The notes below the pieces were generated by a model. It was not told where the DNA came from. It did not search any database and worked only from the letters and a program-made list of their open reading frames with translations. A stretch of 64,000 bases of DNA from Telopea speciosissima (lineage: Eukaryota; Streptophyta; Magnoliopsida; Proteales; Proteaceae): assembly GCF_018873765.1 (NCBI RefSeq), contig NC_057919.1, forward strand, positions 60,549,484 through 60,613,483. Reading direction: 5' to 3'. Position 1 is the stretch's first letter. The number at the start of each line of letters is the position of its first letter. The translations under genes and the position numbers were made by a program. Shown here in pieces: positions 11,092 through 22,292 of this stretch.

Positions 11092-14000
11092 ATGGAGTGC
11101 AACAAAGAAGAGGCTATCAGAGCCAAAGAAATCGCTGAGAAGAAGATGCAAAATAAGGATTTTGTGGGAGCTCGGAGGATTGCTCTCAAGGCTCAACAAT
11201 TGTACCCAGATATAGAGAACCTCTTCCAGATGCTTACTGTGTGTGATGTACACTGTTCTGCAGAGAATAAGATCCTTGGTTCAGAGATGGACTGGTATGG
11301 AATCCTTCAAATCACTCAAACAGCAGATGAATCATCCATAAAGAAGCAATACCGGAAACTTGCCCTCCTACTTCATCCTGATAAGAACAAGTTTGCTGGA
11401 GCCGAAGCTGCCTTTAAGTTGATTGGGGAAGCACAGAGGGTGCTTACAGATCAGCAAAAGCGGAGTCTATATGACATGAAGTGTAAAGATTTGGTGAGAA
11501 GTGCTGCACCAAAGCCGCCACGGCAGCCAGTGAAGAGAAACACTTCTGCCAGGAAACCATGTGGGCCTCAGAACAATTTTATGAATACTACTTCCCAGCA
11601 GTTCACAGGCTTGAACATGCGTCAACAACAGCAGAAGCAGAACCCACCAGAGTTCCCTAATGACCAGCAGACTTTCTGGACTATTTGCACATTTTGTGGT
11701 ATTAGATACCAGTATTACAGAAATATTTTGAACAAATCTCTGCGTTGTCAAAGTTGCAGTAAGCCTTTCATTGCCTATGATTTGGGTGCTCAGGGTCCGC
11801 CTGCAGGAGTCAACGGTAATAAATCTGCATTTGCTCAACAAAAAGGCGTACCTGGTCAGGGTGCTAAAGTTGGTTCACAAAGTACTCCAGGGAACCTCCC
11901 AGCTGGTCTAGGGTCCAAGGGAACTTTTGGCACTGGGACTGCAGAACCACAGACTTTCCCAAAAATGGGAAGTACTTCTGATGTTGGGAGGGATTCTAAA
12001 AGCACAGGAAAGGAAGATGGAAATGTGGATATGGGAGTTGGGGAAGAAGGCAAGAGAAGGCCCAAGAACCAGGCAAAGCCTGAAGAATCAGAACCTTCAG
12101 GGAACAAGAGACAAAGGAAATTAGACAAAGAGTCCAGTGGAAGCTGTGACACTAGAAGCAGTGGTGACCCGGAAGAGGATGCTGTTTTCAAAGAAGATGG
12201 TGCTCACCCGTCTGGGCGGAACCGTGGGGCTCATTACCCTAGGAGATCGATTAGGCAAAAGATTAATGTTATTTACAAAGAAAATTTAAGTGATGATAAT
12301 GATCTGGAAATGGAGACCCCTCTTGAAGAAAATTTACCAAATAGAAAGAATGAAACTGAGACATGCAAAGAAAATGGGAAAGAAGCAGATGTAGTGGATG
12401 GCTCTAAATTGATCGAGAGTCCGAAGACTATGCCAGATCCTGAGTATTATGATTACCCTGATCCAGATTTCAGTAACTTTGACCAGTTAAGAGAATTGAA
12501 TAAGTTTGCTGTTGACCAGATCTGGGCTCTTTATGATACTATAGATGCCATGCCTAGGTTCTATGCCCGTGTTCGGAAAGTATATTCACCTGAGTTCAAG
12601 GTACGCATTACATGGCTGGAGCCTATTCCGGATGACAAAGATGAGATCGACTGGGTTGAGGAGGATTTGCCTGTTGCCTGTGGTCGGTTCAAACATGGAA
12701 AGACTGAAGATACTCAAGATCAGCTTATGTTCTCTCATGTGACTACATGGGAGAGAAGCAGTAGGGGTTCTTACAAGATATACCCTAGAAAGGGAGAAAC
12801 TTGGGCACTCTTCAAGGACTGGGATATTAAATGGAACTCTGATCCAGAGAATCATCGAACCTATAAGTATGAATTTGTAGAAGTCCTTTCAGAATATTCA
12901 GAAGACACCGGCGTTACCGTTGTTTACTTGGGTAAGATGAAAGGATTTGTTAGCCTGTTTAGTCAAATCAAGAAGGAGGGCATTCATTCCTTTAAAATAC
13001 CACCTAATGAATTATTGAAGTTCTCTCACAGGATACCTTCTTTTAGACTGACAGGTATGGAAAGAGAAGATGTTACAGAAGGATCTTATGAATTTGATCC
13101 TGCTTCTCTTCCTACTGATGTTGAAGTGTTTAATCGTACTGAAGATGTGAAATTGGACAATGGAAGTGAGGGTTCATGTCCAAAGTTTTCCAAAGAGAAT
13201 GCAAAACCCATGGCAGAGCCCATATTTCCCGATACAAAGCAAAATGGTTCAGATCTGGATGAGGAAAATGCCTTGGAAACAAGGAACTCAGAAAACAGCA
13301 ACCAGAAGAAGCCAATTGAACTGAATGGAACCCTTAACAAACCCAGTCAAGCAAATGTAAGTCAATGTGCAGGCAAGGAGAAGACTCAGAATCATCTGAG
13401 CAATGTGAAAAATGTCAGCTGTGATGGCTTCACTGAAGCAGGTGTATCTACATGTCAGAATGATGAGAAGAGGCATAAAGTGGTTGAAGATACCATTTCA
13501 GGTGGTATAACTGAGGATCCTGGTACTGCTCCTGCTTCATCTTCATCTTCAGAACCCAATGAAATTCCAGGGACAGAATTTTATGAATTCGACAATGACA
13601 AATCTTTTGATAAGTTTAAGACTGGTCAGATCTGGGCATTGTATAGTGACCATGATGGCATGCCCAAGTTCTATGGCAAAATAAAGAAAATTAAACCTCC
13701 ACCGGATTTGACACTGTGCGTTACATGGATCGAAGCCTGCCCCCTGCGAGAGGGTATTATTGATTGGACTCATGAGGATATGCCTGTCTGTTGTGGTGAA
13801 TTTAAGCTTGGAAATGATACCGATGAATACAATAGCACCTCTTCCTTTTCCCATCAATTAAAAGCTGTAGCCAAGGGTAAGAAGTATGTCATCCATCCTA
13901 GGCAAGGTGAGGTTTGGGCATTGTATAGGAACTGGGATGCTAAATGGACAGTCTCCAATTTGTCTGACTGCAAATATGACGTAGTAGAAATTCTGGAGTG

Positions 14001-14223
14001 TAATACATTCGGAACAAAAGTACAGAGCCTGGTATTGGTCGATGGTTATAAGACAATTTACAAGGCCACAAAAAAGAGAGGGTCGACAGTCACCATGGAG
14101 ATCCCACAGAGAGATTTGCTCCGATTCTCTCATCAGGTTCCTGGGATCCGGTTGACGGAGGAGAAAAATGGCAGCTTGAGAGGCTGTTGGGAGCTTGATC
14201 CTGCATCATTGCCATGCCCTTAG
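11092..14223 (+). CDS. DnaJ (Hsp40) co-chaperone with two DUF3444 domains
   Basis: Intact 1,043-residue single-exon protein. The N-terminus (1-60) is the MECNKEEAIRAKEIAEKK helix typical of this plant family. A J domain spans about 66-130, with the Hsp70-stimulating HPD triad at 95-97. A zinc-ribbon-like pair, C199-x2-C202 and C219-x2-C222, follows. A long acidic/basic low-complexity linker with NLS-like KRQRK comes next. Two DUF3444 domains lie at about 448-677 and 824-1043, each with the paired QIWALY and GEVWALY-type motifs. The ATG at 11092 was chosen because this helix starts there; an in-frame upstream GTG at 11047 would add 15 residues unlike the family. J proteins recruit and activate Hsp70; the DUF3444 role is unknown and nuclear location is inferred from basic motifs. 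Codons from 11417 onward are duplicated at 26.8-29.7 kb. Confidence 0.93.
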   Translation: MECNKEEAIRAKEIAEKKMQNKDFVGARRIALKAQQLYPDIENLFQMLTVCDVHCSAENKILGSEMDWYGILQITQTADESSIKKQYRKLALLLHPDKNKFAGAEAAFKLIGEAQRVLTDQQKRSLYDMKCKDLVRSAAPKPPRQPVKRNTSARKPCGPQNNFMNTTSQQFTGLNMRQQQQKQNPPEFPNDQQTFWTICTFCGIRYQYYRNILNKSLRCQSCSKPFIAYDLGAQGPPAGVNGNKSAFAQQKGVPGQGAKVGSQSTPGNLPAGLGSKGTFGTGTAEPQTFPKMGSTSDVGRDSKSTGKEDGNVDMGVGEEGKRRPKNQAKPEESEPSGNKRQRKLDKESSGSCDTRSSGDPEEDAVFKEDGAHPSGRNRGAHYPRRSIRQKINVIYKENLSDDNDLEMETPLEENLPNRKNETETCKENGKEADVVDGSKLIESPKTMPDPEYYDYPDPDFSNFDQLRELNKFAVDQIWALYDTIDAMPRFYARVRKVYSPEFKVRITWLEPIPDDKDEIDWVEEDLPVACGRFKHGKTEDTQDQLMFSHVTTWERSSRGSYKIYPRKGETWALFKDWDIKWNSDPENHRTYKYEFVEVLSEYSEDTGVTVVYLGKMKGFVSLFSQIKKEGIHSFKIPPNELLKFSHRIPSFRLTGMEREDVTEGSYEFDPASLPTDVEVFNRTEDVKLDNGSEGSCPKFSKENAKPMAEPIFPDTKQNGSDLDEENALETRNSENSNQKKPIELNGTLNKPSQANVSQCAGKEKTQNHLSNVKNVSCDGFTEAGVSTCQNDEKRHKVVEDTISGGITEDPGTAPASSSSSEPNEIPGTEFYEFDNDKSFDKFKTGQIWALYSDHDGMPKFYGKIKKIKPPPDLTLCVTWIEACPLREGIIDWTHEDMPVCCGEFKLGNDTDEYNSTSSFSHQLKAVAKGKKYVIHPRQGEVWALYRNWDAKWTVSNLSDCKYDVVEILECNTFGTKVQSLVLVDGYKTIYKATKKRGSTVTMEIPQRDLLRFSHQVPGIRLTEEKNGSLRGCWELDPASLPCP

Positions 14224-16679
14224 AGTTCTTTAAATTGAAATATCTAATTGTAAGTTTTATCCCATCAGTGCATTTCCCAGATTCAGTCAGTGCCTCGTGT
14301 TGCCTGTTAGCTTCCATTCAAATGCTTGTGACATTTTGAGTTTGTGGGAAGAGCTTTTTTAAAGAACAGCTTCTGACCTTCACTTTTTTGGACTGGTGGC
14401 TATACTACCTGTTCAGCCCAGCTGATGGTGCTGGATGGAGAGAGCTTCTTAGTTGCTCCTCAAAGTGAGCATCATATGTCCACTCCTTTGCAGCATGGGT
14501 GTAGTCTAACAATGAAATTTTATTTTTTTTTGGTGTTGGGGGTGGGGGGAAGTCGAGAGGTAACAAAGGGGGATGGTTAATGCTGGTTTTTCTAGTGTAC
14601 CTTCTATCAGCTAGGAATTATAGGTGATTAGTGGTGGGACCAATTCTTTTGGCCAACTCGGACAAGGTGAACCATGTTTTGTCCCTATTACTATTAACCT
14701 CGGATATTTATGTGGGATCTTTTGTAATCTGCTCATCTCACTCACTTCACCTTTTTTTTTTCTTCATATTTTAATCTCCTTGTTTCACAGCTTTTCACTT
14801 CCTATTAATTTTCTTATTGAAGTAGAAACATTGTGATAAGCATACTGGATTTGCTGAGTTTTACCATCAGTCACCCCAGAAAGTCTCAATTTAATTTGGG
14901 GCTTGTTAGGGTGTATATTTTTACCTTGTCGATAAACATTGAGGTCATGAATTAATTCCTATGATGTCCACCCATTGAACAGAGTCAAGGTTTCTTTAGT
15001 TGTTACAATGTCCAGGGGCAACTAAAACCTGCACCCTTTTCCCCCACTCTTTTGTATAATTCCACAACATTGGTATAGTTTCTGAAACCAGTGACTGTCC
15101 AGACAGTCGGACAGAAAGTGGATTTCCGGTGCTAACTTGAAACCTGAACATATTTTATCATGGATGGATGAATGGATGGAGGGAGTAGTTCATGTTTCTA
15201 TGGCTGAGTTTGGGACCTTTCCTTCTATCCTTGGAAGGGTTATTTGTTAATGCTGACTGGCAGCTATGGTGCTGCCAAGTTGCAGGGATTAAGAGGAAAT
15301 TCTCAGTTGGCATTGGTTGAATCCAGGTGGAAGAGGGGTTTGGAAATAGCTTTCTACAAGTAATTGTCTTGCCTCAGGTAATACCTCAGTAGCTGATAAA
15401 TGGACCCAGGTGCAAGGATATCAGTGGATTGAGTTTCTGTTGACAATATCTTGAATCAACAAAGTGAATTGATAAACACTTTTTGTGATTTCAATTGTTT
15501 CTTGGTCTAGGTCTAGGTCTAGGTCTTTATCATTGGAAAAATGGTCTTTGCACATCTTTCACCAATGATAAATTCAGGCCTACTTTACTGTCGAATGAGA
15601 CCTGACCTGCTATAGAAGCTTATTAAACCAAATGTAAGCTTTAATGGTTTACCACCAACTATGTTGGCTTTATTTTCCTGATATCTATCTACATGTTAGA
15701 AAAGAATTCCAGAAGCATTTCATGCTCGGAATTAAAGTATAGACCAGCTAGTTTTTCATATGCGCTATGGGTTTAAAGCCCTTTAAGATCCTCAAAACTG
15801 CCCTAAGAAAGGGTTATTTTTTAATGAAATAACTAGAGTGCATTAAAGGTTATAATGGATACTCCTCCATTGAGCTCCCAAGCTATTTGTTTGGTTTTTT
15901 TGATGATATTGAGCTCCCAAGCTATTATTTGTAAGGGTTGGAAGGACATGATAGAACCTGAAAGTTCTGTCAGTCGCGCACAGAAGCCAATGAAACCATT
16001 CACCATTCTCTATCTTCTTGCAATGAAGCAAGTGGTGGTTAATTTGCAGGGAAGATGGAGCTCCAAATCATCTGATACTTCAAGAGCCATTAAGGGTTAC
16101 CTTCCAGAAGATGTATCAATTCTCAAATTCTCCTAATTTTGTAACCCACTGGTCATCAATGGTATAGCACATCTGGAAGGCCCGTAATGAATGCTTCAAC
16201 CATCCATGGACTAAGAGGGACCATGGATCATACTTAGTTGTGATAGGCTTGTCACTTCCCTTGTGGTTCAGCATTGGTGGACCTAGTATCTCTTCTCCCA
16301 CCCACTGAGAATAACGTGTCTCACCACCCACAAGGCATTGCCCATCTCTGTGCCGGTGCAAAACAGGTTTGAACCCGAGACCTGTGCCAACGTAAAGATG
16401 TCACAAGGGGCTGTTGATGGGTGTGACTTTCGGAACAACGAGAAAAACATTTCAGGCATTCACTTAAATTGTTTTTGTCATCCGAGACTGCAAAATCAAC
16501 CTAGAATGCATACCAAACACAGCCTTAGTAAGAAGAATAATAATGAGATTTCACAGTGACTAGAGAAAATCTTTCCCCCAAAAATATTAGTTGGATGATA
16601 ACTATTAGCAGTCAAGCACTCAAGCCTATTCATAAGAGCTCTCCTAAGGGAGATAAAAATGGCTCTTCGGTTTCAGAAG
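14224..16679 (+). other. DnaJ 3' UTR and flank (duplicated, non-coding)
   Basis: Begins right after the DnaJ stop codon. It aligns almost continuously with 29705-32740 of the second unit, including a TGGATGGATGAATGGATGG run at about 15160 and 30630. No intact ORF or RNA gene was recognised. The short ORFs at 15855-16136 and 31333-31557 are parallel between the two units but carry different indels, which argues against coding selection. Confidence 0.6.
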
Positions 16680-16852
16680 TGGATCCGACTTTTTTCCAGG
16701 GAGCTCAGTACCTAGGTAGTGCCCAGGGGGCATCCGAGGGTGTGGCTGTACCGCACACATCTCGGTGCATGCTTAGAGATGTGTGCGGCACAGTTCAACG
16801 GCTGGATGCCCCTGGGCGTTCTGGGCTCCCTGGAGAGGAGCTCAATTCGAAG
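16680..16852. mobile_element. GC-rich fold-back (MITE-like) insertion specific to unit 1
   Basis: Outer arms 16696-16734 and 16804-16833 are reverse complements (CCAGGGAGCTC and GCCCAGGGGGCATCC against GGATGCCCCTGGGC and GGGCTCCCTGG). An inner perfect 13-bp hairpin, CCGCACACATCTC/GAGATGTGTGCGG, lies at 16751-16789. The matching place in unit 2 (near 32740) reads straight through without these 173 bp. Imperfect direct repeats TTCAGAAG and ATTCGAAG flank it, as expected for an aged target duplication. It therefore inserted after the duplication. Confidence 0.7.
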
Positions 16853-16920
16853 CTGGGGTATGGTGTGAAAAAATTGAAACTGTAAAATAAAAAATAAACC
16901 CATAAAAATTTTGGGAATAT

Positions 16921-16958
16921 GGGGTTTGAGAATTGAACTCGGGACCCTAAACTAAATA
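16921..16958 (-). pseudogene. Broken tRNA-Pro remnant in unit 1
   Basis: Contains the T-arm core GAGAATTGAACTCGGGACC, seen intact in the tRNA-Pro gene at 32785-32856 of unit 2. Then it jumps to CTAAACTAAAT: the anticodon arm and most of the D arm are deleted and the acceptor stem has mutated. Only one of the two duplicated tRNA genes has survived. Confidence 0.75.
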
Positions 16959-16971
16959 TTTATTAGTTTAA

Positions 16972-16980
16972 TTAAAAAAA
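16972..16980. repeat. MULE target-site duplication, left copy
   Basis: TTAAAAAAA directly precedes the terminal GGGAATTTTACGC of the MULE and is repeated exactly at 25508-25516. Nine base pairs is the standard Mutator target duplication length. The unoccupied counterpart is 32901-32909. Confidence 0.85.
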
Positions 16981-17527
16981 GGGAATTTTACGCATACCAC
17001 CCCTGAGGTTTGACGAAAGGATATTTTCACCCCCCAGTTTTGGAAAATTCTGCGTACCCCCCTGAGGTTTGCAAAAGATAACAAATAGGTCCATTCCGTC
17101 AGTTCATGACTAACACTGTTAAAAAGTAGACTTGAACTGACGGAATTGCCCTTGCCATTGGGGTTTCAAAATGAACTGACCGAAATGCCCTTATCACTAT
17201 GGGGTTTCTAAAATGACTAGAACGATGAGGGATTTTAGGGTTTGAAATTGGGGAAAATCCCAAATCCTGCAACTCGTCTTCTTCCTCCCAAATCCTGCAA
17301 CTCATTCCCTTTATCGAGCCACACTGGAAGAAAGAAGGGGAGGAAACGGGAAGGGCCACCATTGTTGGACGTTATTCTTGAAGCTGCAACTTCTCCAAGC
17401 TCTGTTCAAAGACCTCCCACTTCTCCAAACTCTGTTGGAGTGGACCTGCAACTTCTGAAACTGCATCGTCTCCAACTTCTCCAACTTCGGTTTGACCTGC
17501 AACTCAAAGCTCTGTAAGTATTGCTTT
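16981..17527 (+). repeat. MULE left terminal inverted repeat (probable transposase promoter)
   Basis: Reverse complement of 24946-25507 with scattered mismatches and small indels. Its inner end carries a splice donor, CTCT|GTAAGTATTG, at about 17514. A matching acceptor, CATGGCAG, ends at 18629, ten bases before the transposase ATG. Transcription starting in the TIR and splicing over about 1.1 kb to the coding exon fits the MuDR model, in which TIRs hold the promoters; here it is inferred. Confidence 0.85.
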
Positions 17528-18629
17528 GAATTTCTTCATCCATTCTCTGGTCCATTGACATCTCGGCATATTAGCTTCTTTTTTTGTCCTACATATGCAT
17601 ACCTAAGAAATGTTAAGTGGTCAATACGTGGATCAAGTTACGAATTTCTGAATCTAAAAATCGAAACTATATAACCTAAAACATACAGTAGTTCAGTTCA
17701 GACCTTAATTAGATAATAGATGGAGAAACCTTTAATGGAATCTTCATTTTGGAAATTTGGGCTGCTCTGTTTGATTATGTGAAGGATACATTGCATTCTT
17801 TGATTTCTGGATAATTTGCTGTTTTCTTCTCTTGAATTCAAGCATATTGTTCATATATAATAGCAAACTATGCATTAGAAGAGGTAATCTGATGCTACTT
17901 TGTATGCTAAATATATGATGGCTGATCAAAGTGTGACAAAGGATACATTGTATATATGCTCTTCATGCTGCACCAAGATTAGCATAAAAATGCCTCTCCT
18001 ACTCTTTGTCGATTGGGTGCTGTCCTTGCCTGGCCATTGGGTGCTCAAGGGACTTTCTGGTTATATCCAACAGTCTATAAATTTCTCTACTTCACAATAA
18101 AATGAAGGGAAAAAACAAGAAAAATCTGAAATACAAATGACATGTCTGAGTCTACAGATGCATTGAAAAAAAAAACTGATTGAATTTTTCATCTCACCGA
18201 GCTTGAGATGATGATAAAATAGTTATAAAATACATACTATTGGTTTATGAGCACTTTTTATTTGGTTGAATTCGAGTGAGATGATGCTTCTATTACATTT
18301 CATTTTGTAAAAAATTCTATTATTTTGTTTTGTAACTCTGTTAATCTTTATCACCATTTTGATGACTTCCACCAAACACTGAAACTGTTAGAGTTGTGAA
18401 GAGTCTATTGATTGGATGGGTCCTTGTTTGTTTTAGTGGCATTCAGCAAGCATTATCCCACCTATTTGGAGAAGCTACATGCAACCTGTTCCCCATGCCC
18501 CTTCATAATCTTCAGATGTAGTTGTATTTCTTGGCAAGTTTGATGATAATCCAAAATTTATATACTTGGCTGATGCAGTAATATGCTCTGTTTATGTATT
18601 TTGTGCAATGTTGTTGACTACATGGCAGG
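17528..18629 (+). other. MULE interior upstream of the transposase, probable 5' intron
   Basis: AT-rich interior between the left TIR and the transposase coding exon, with no recognised ORF or gene fragment. It is best read as the 5'-UTR intron that joins the TIR-encoded leader to the coding exon. Confidence 0.45.
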
Positions 18630-18638
18630 ATTTGAATA

Positions 18639-21600
18639 ATGGAGAAAACTGTATGCAAGTTGGTCTATCATTATGTGAAGTCTGAATCCAAAATTGTAGA
18701 TGTGGACAGATTTGGGTACTTGGAAATGATTGGTGACATATATAACTTATTGTTGAGTTATATACCCAAGGGAAGGTCTGTGAGTTTTAGTGTGAAATAC
18801 ATAACACCTGATACGGGTGAAAATTTAAACTTGGATAGAGCTGCAGATGTGATGAAGATGTTTGATGTCTTGAAGGACCAACCTGAACTGAACATATATG
18901 TTTATGATGTGCAAGTGGGTGATCCAGTGTTATGTACTTATGTGAATGGACACACACTTCAAGTGATTGGTGGTGATTCTGCCATTGATAGACCAGGAAG
19001 TGGAGAGCCACTACTTTCACCTGCAGAGCTATTTGGTGGTGCTTTAACCAGACAAATTGAGACTGCTCCAACAAAAATTGAGACTTTTCCAAGAGAAATT
19101 GAAGAAAGTAGTAGGAGATCAAAAGCAATTGTAAGGAAGGGTGGTGGTACTTTAGGTTTACCCAAGTTAATGAGTGGTGCCATTGGTAGTGTTTCCACTA
19201 GTACTACACGCCTTGGTACTACAGCCACTGCAAGAAGGAATGTTGGTAATAGTAATACCTCACAAATGAATCCTGTTGTAAGGAATGACAATAGTAACAC
19301 TTGTGTTCTCGAGCCAAGAGATGGAAATACTGTTGGTGTGACTGTTTACAACAAGAGTACTGCCAATGTGAGTGGTTGTGGTATGACATTGCAAGAGGTT
19401 GGGATGTCTACTAGATATGTAAGTAGGGGTCGTGGGTTTCTCAGGGCATCTACCACATGTGCTATCAGTATTGCATTTGAACCTGTTGCTTCACCTACCA
19501 AGCTGCTTGACAAGGAAGTGGAAGAAAATCAGATCATCAATGATACATCTGATGATGAATGGGAAGCTGGAGAGTCAGATGAAATAAGTGAGAGTCAAGG
19601 CAGTAGTGAAGATGATGTTAGTGAAGAAGAGTTGGAGAAAGAGGATAACAGTAATGATGACATATCTGAATGTCAATCAGAAGAAGGGGATAATGTGGGT
19701 GATGGAGTAGGGGGTGGGGACCAAAATGTCACATTTAGAGGTGGTCAAGAATTCAAGAATGTGCATCATTTCAGGGAGGGCCTAGAAGATTATGAAGTTC
19801 AAGAGGGCTTCAAAGCTTTGAGGCAGCAGAATGAGAAATCAAGAGTAACTGCAGTATGTGCTGGAAATGGGTGTGCATGGAGGATCCATGCTTCAGTAAT
19901 GCCTAGGGATCGTATCACATTTGTGGTCAAAACACTTGTGGATAGGCATACATGTAAGAGAGAAGTTAGCAACTTGAATGTAACTTCAAAATGGATAGCA
20001 AAGAAACTTACTTCCAATCTTAGGGCAGACCCTGCAATGAGCAACAAGGTAATGGAAAATATGTTGAAGGAGAAGTACAATGTGGATACAACTAATATGC
20101 GACTGTATAGGGAAAGATGGAGAGCCAGGGATGATGGGAGCCATGCAAAGTCATTTAATAAGTTGGAATCATATGGGGACATGATAAAAGCAAAAAACCC
20201 TAGCAATTCATATGTTATCCAATACCAGAATGGAAATATATATGGAGAGGAGGATGCATATGGGGTGATGAGAGTAATTCCACAGTTTAAGCGTATGTAT
20301 ATATGCTTTGATGCATGCACACAAGGATTTTTGAAGGGATGTCTGCCATTCATAAGCCTTGATGGATGTCATCTTAAAGGTTTATATGGAGGAGTCTTAG
20401 TTTCCGCAATTTCAGTTGATGGAAACAATGGGATATTTCCAGTTGCATATGGAGTTGTAGAATCTGAAGGAAAGGACAGTTGGCTATTCTTCCTCCACCA
20501 TTTACATGAGTCCATTGACAGATGCATACAAAGTGTTTGCAATGGAAGCCCAACCCCTCATGATATACTTACATTTATGACTGACAAACAGAAGGTATAA
20601 TATCTTCCTTAAGATTAAGTTCAAAATTAGAATTTTTTTCTTAACATCCCTCACTTAAATAAATCCCTTATTAATATTATGTAAATCAATATGCTTTGTA
20701 CAGGGTCTTATTGAAGCAATTTCAACCATTTTTCCAGAAGCAAACCATCGACATTGCAGCAGACATCTATACAATAATTTCAAGAAAGTGTTTGGAGGTG
20801 GGCCTGCATTACGAGGTTATTTCTGGACAGCCAGCAAAGCATACAATGTATTTGAATTTCAAAAGGCCATGGATGGTATGAAAGCAGAAAGGAATGAGGC
20901 ATATGAATGGTTAATGAAGACTCCAGTTAATATGTGGAGTCGACATGCATTTGATCACAGAGCCAAGAGTGATCAAATAAGCAACAATATGAGTGAGTCA
21001 TTCAACCAATGGGTTGGATCATGCAGGGATAAGCCTATCCTTACCTTAGTCGATTTAGTCAGATCTAAGCTGATGGGTAGGTTACAGAAAAGGTTTTCAA
21101 AGAATTGTAACTTTGCAGAGCATATCACTCCAAGAATGAAGAAAAAACTTGATGATTTTCAGAGAGGTGTCAGGTATTGTAGAGCAACATTTGCTGGAGG
21201 AGATAAGTATGAGGTACAGGATAACAGTGTTAGGTATGTGGTGGACATGGAAAATAACTTTTGTGAGTGTGGGATCTACATAGCAACTGGATTGCCATGT
21301 AAACATGTGGGAGCATGCATTCAATATAATAGGGTACCTCTTCAGCAATTCTATGATTCATACTATTCAAAAGAGAGGTATTTACTAGCTCATGAGGGAA
21401 TGATTGATCCATTGTTTGATCTAAGCACTTTAGAAGACAGATCCCTACTTCCACCACCAATGAAGAGGTCAATTGGCAGACCAAATAAGTCAAGGAGGAG
21501 AGAACAAGATGAGGCACCTAAAGAAGACATTAGGAAGAGGTCTAGCACTGTGAGATGTAGCAAATGTAAATCATTTGATCACAATAGGAGGACATGCAAA

Positions 21601-22292
21601 GGAGGTCCAGTTGCTGAGAAGAGGAAATCTACTTCTAAGAATAAGGTACCTTAACTGATTTTATCATCCTACAATTAAACTCCTTAAATTTTTATGCATT
21701 AATATTTAGCATTATTGTTTTGTTCATGCCAGGGGCCATCTCAGCAGAGGTCCTCTCAACAGAGGACACCTAAGAAGGGAACCAGATCTTCTCAGGCCAG
21801 CTCCCCTCAACAGAGCTCCCCTCAGATGATAACCAGATCCTCTCAGCAGAGATCACCTCAGATGGTAACCAGATCTTCTCAGGCCAGGTCCCCTCAGTAG
21901 ACCTCCCCTCAGGTGGTAACCAGATCCTCCCAGCAGAGATCACCTCAGATGGTAACCAGAGCTTCTCAGACCAGGTCTCCTCAGGTGGTAACCAGGTCCT
22001 CTCAACAGAGGTCCCCTCAGTAGAATGTTGGTGTCAAGGTAGCATTATTAATTGAATTATCATTTTCATTTTAGAGTTTTGTACATAAAACTTGAAATTT
22101 TACATATATGTTTTGTTGATGCAATTGTAGAGGAAATCAAGGAGTGATACACCTGATGATATATCATCATCTCAAAAAGCAGCCAGATCCTCACAACAGT
22201 CATGTACAACTGCACAAGATGTGATTCACAATAGGATAGCAGCAAAGGCTATGAAAGAGAAGGCAAGAAGAGCCAGTAGAGCTACCCAATGA
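18639..22292 (+). CDS. MURA-type MULE transposase (four coding exons; C-terminal tail has stop codons)
   Basis: Exons 18639-20594, 20704-21645, 21733-22038 and 22131-22292; all introns are GT-AG and in phase. Domains: PB1-like N-terminus (1-95), acidic linker, MuDR DNA-binding region (about 363-440), MULE DDE domain with D575 (SLDG), D649 (MTDKQKG) and E750 (MSESF), SWIM zinc finger CECG..CKH (about 838-862), and CCHC knuckle (about 937-951). The start is ATG in AATAATGGAGAAAACTG just after an acceptor. Exon 3 is a Ser/Gln/Arg-rich tandem repeat interrupted by TAG at 21898-21900 and again at 22021-22023; each looks like CAG changed to TAG. The first stop gives 1,021 residues with all recognised domains complete, so catalytic function may persist. 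The tail beyond it, including exon 4, would be lost. Confidence 0.88.
21733..22023 (+). repeat. SQ-rich coding minisatellite in transposase exon 3
   Basis: Tandem units coding roughly T-R-S-S-Q-x-R-S-P-Q-M/V-V (DNA unit close to 36 bp, cores CCTCAG and AACCAGATC) repeat about seven times in one frame. The repeat is continuous across the TAG at 21898, showing that it was once translated through. Expansion and contraction here would change tail length. Confidence 0.75.

Noticed and set aside
11467-14317. Antisense ORFs of 60-124 codons across the DnaJ gene and their twins at 26.9-29.8 kb
   Set aside because: Shadows of a conserved coding strand. They recur in the duplicate only because the DNA is duplicated, and they carry no recognisable domain.
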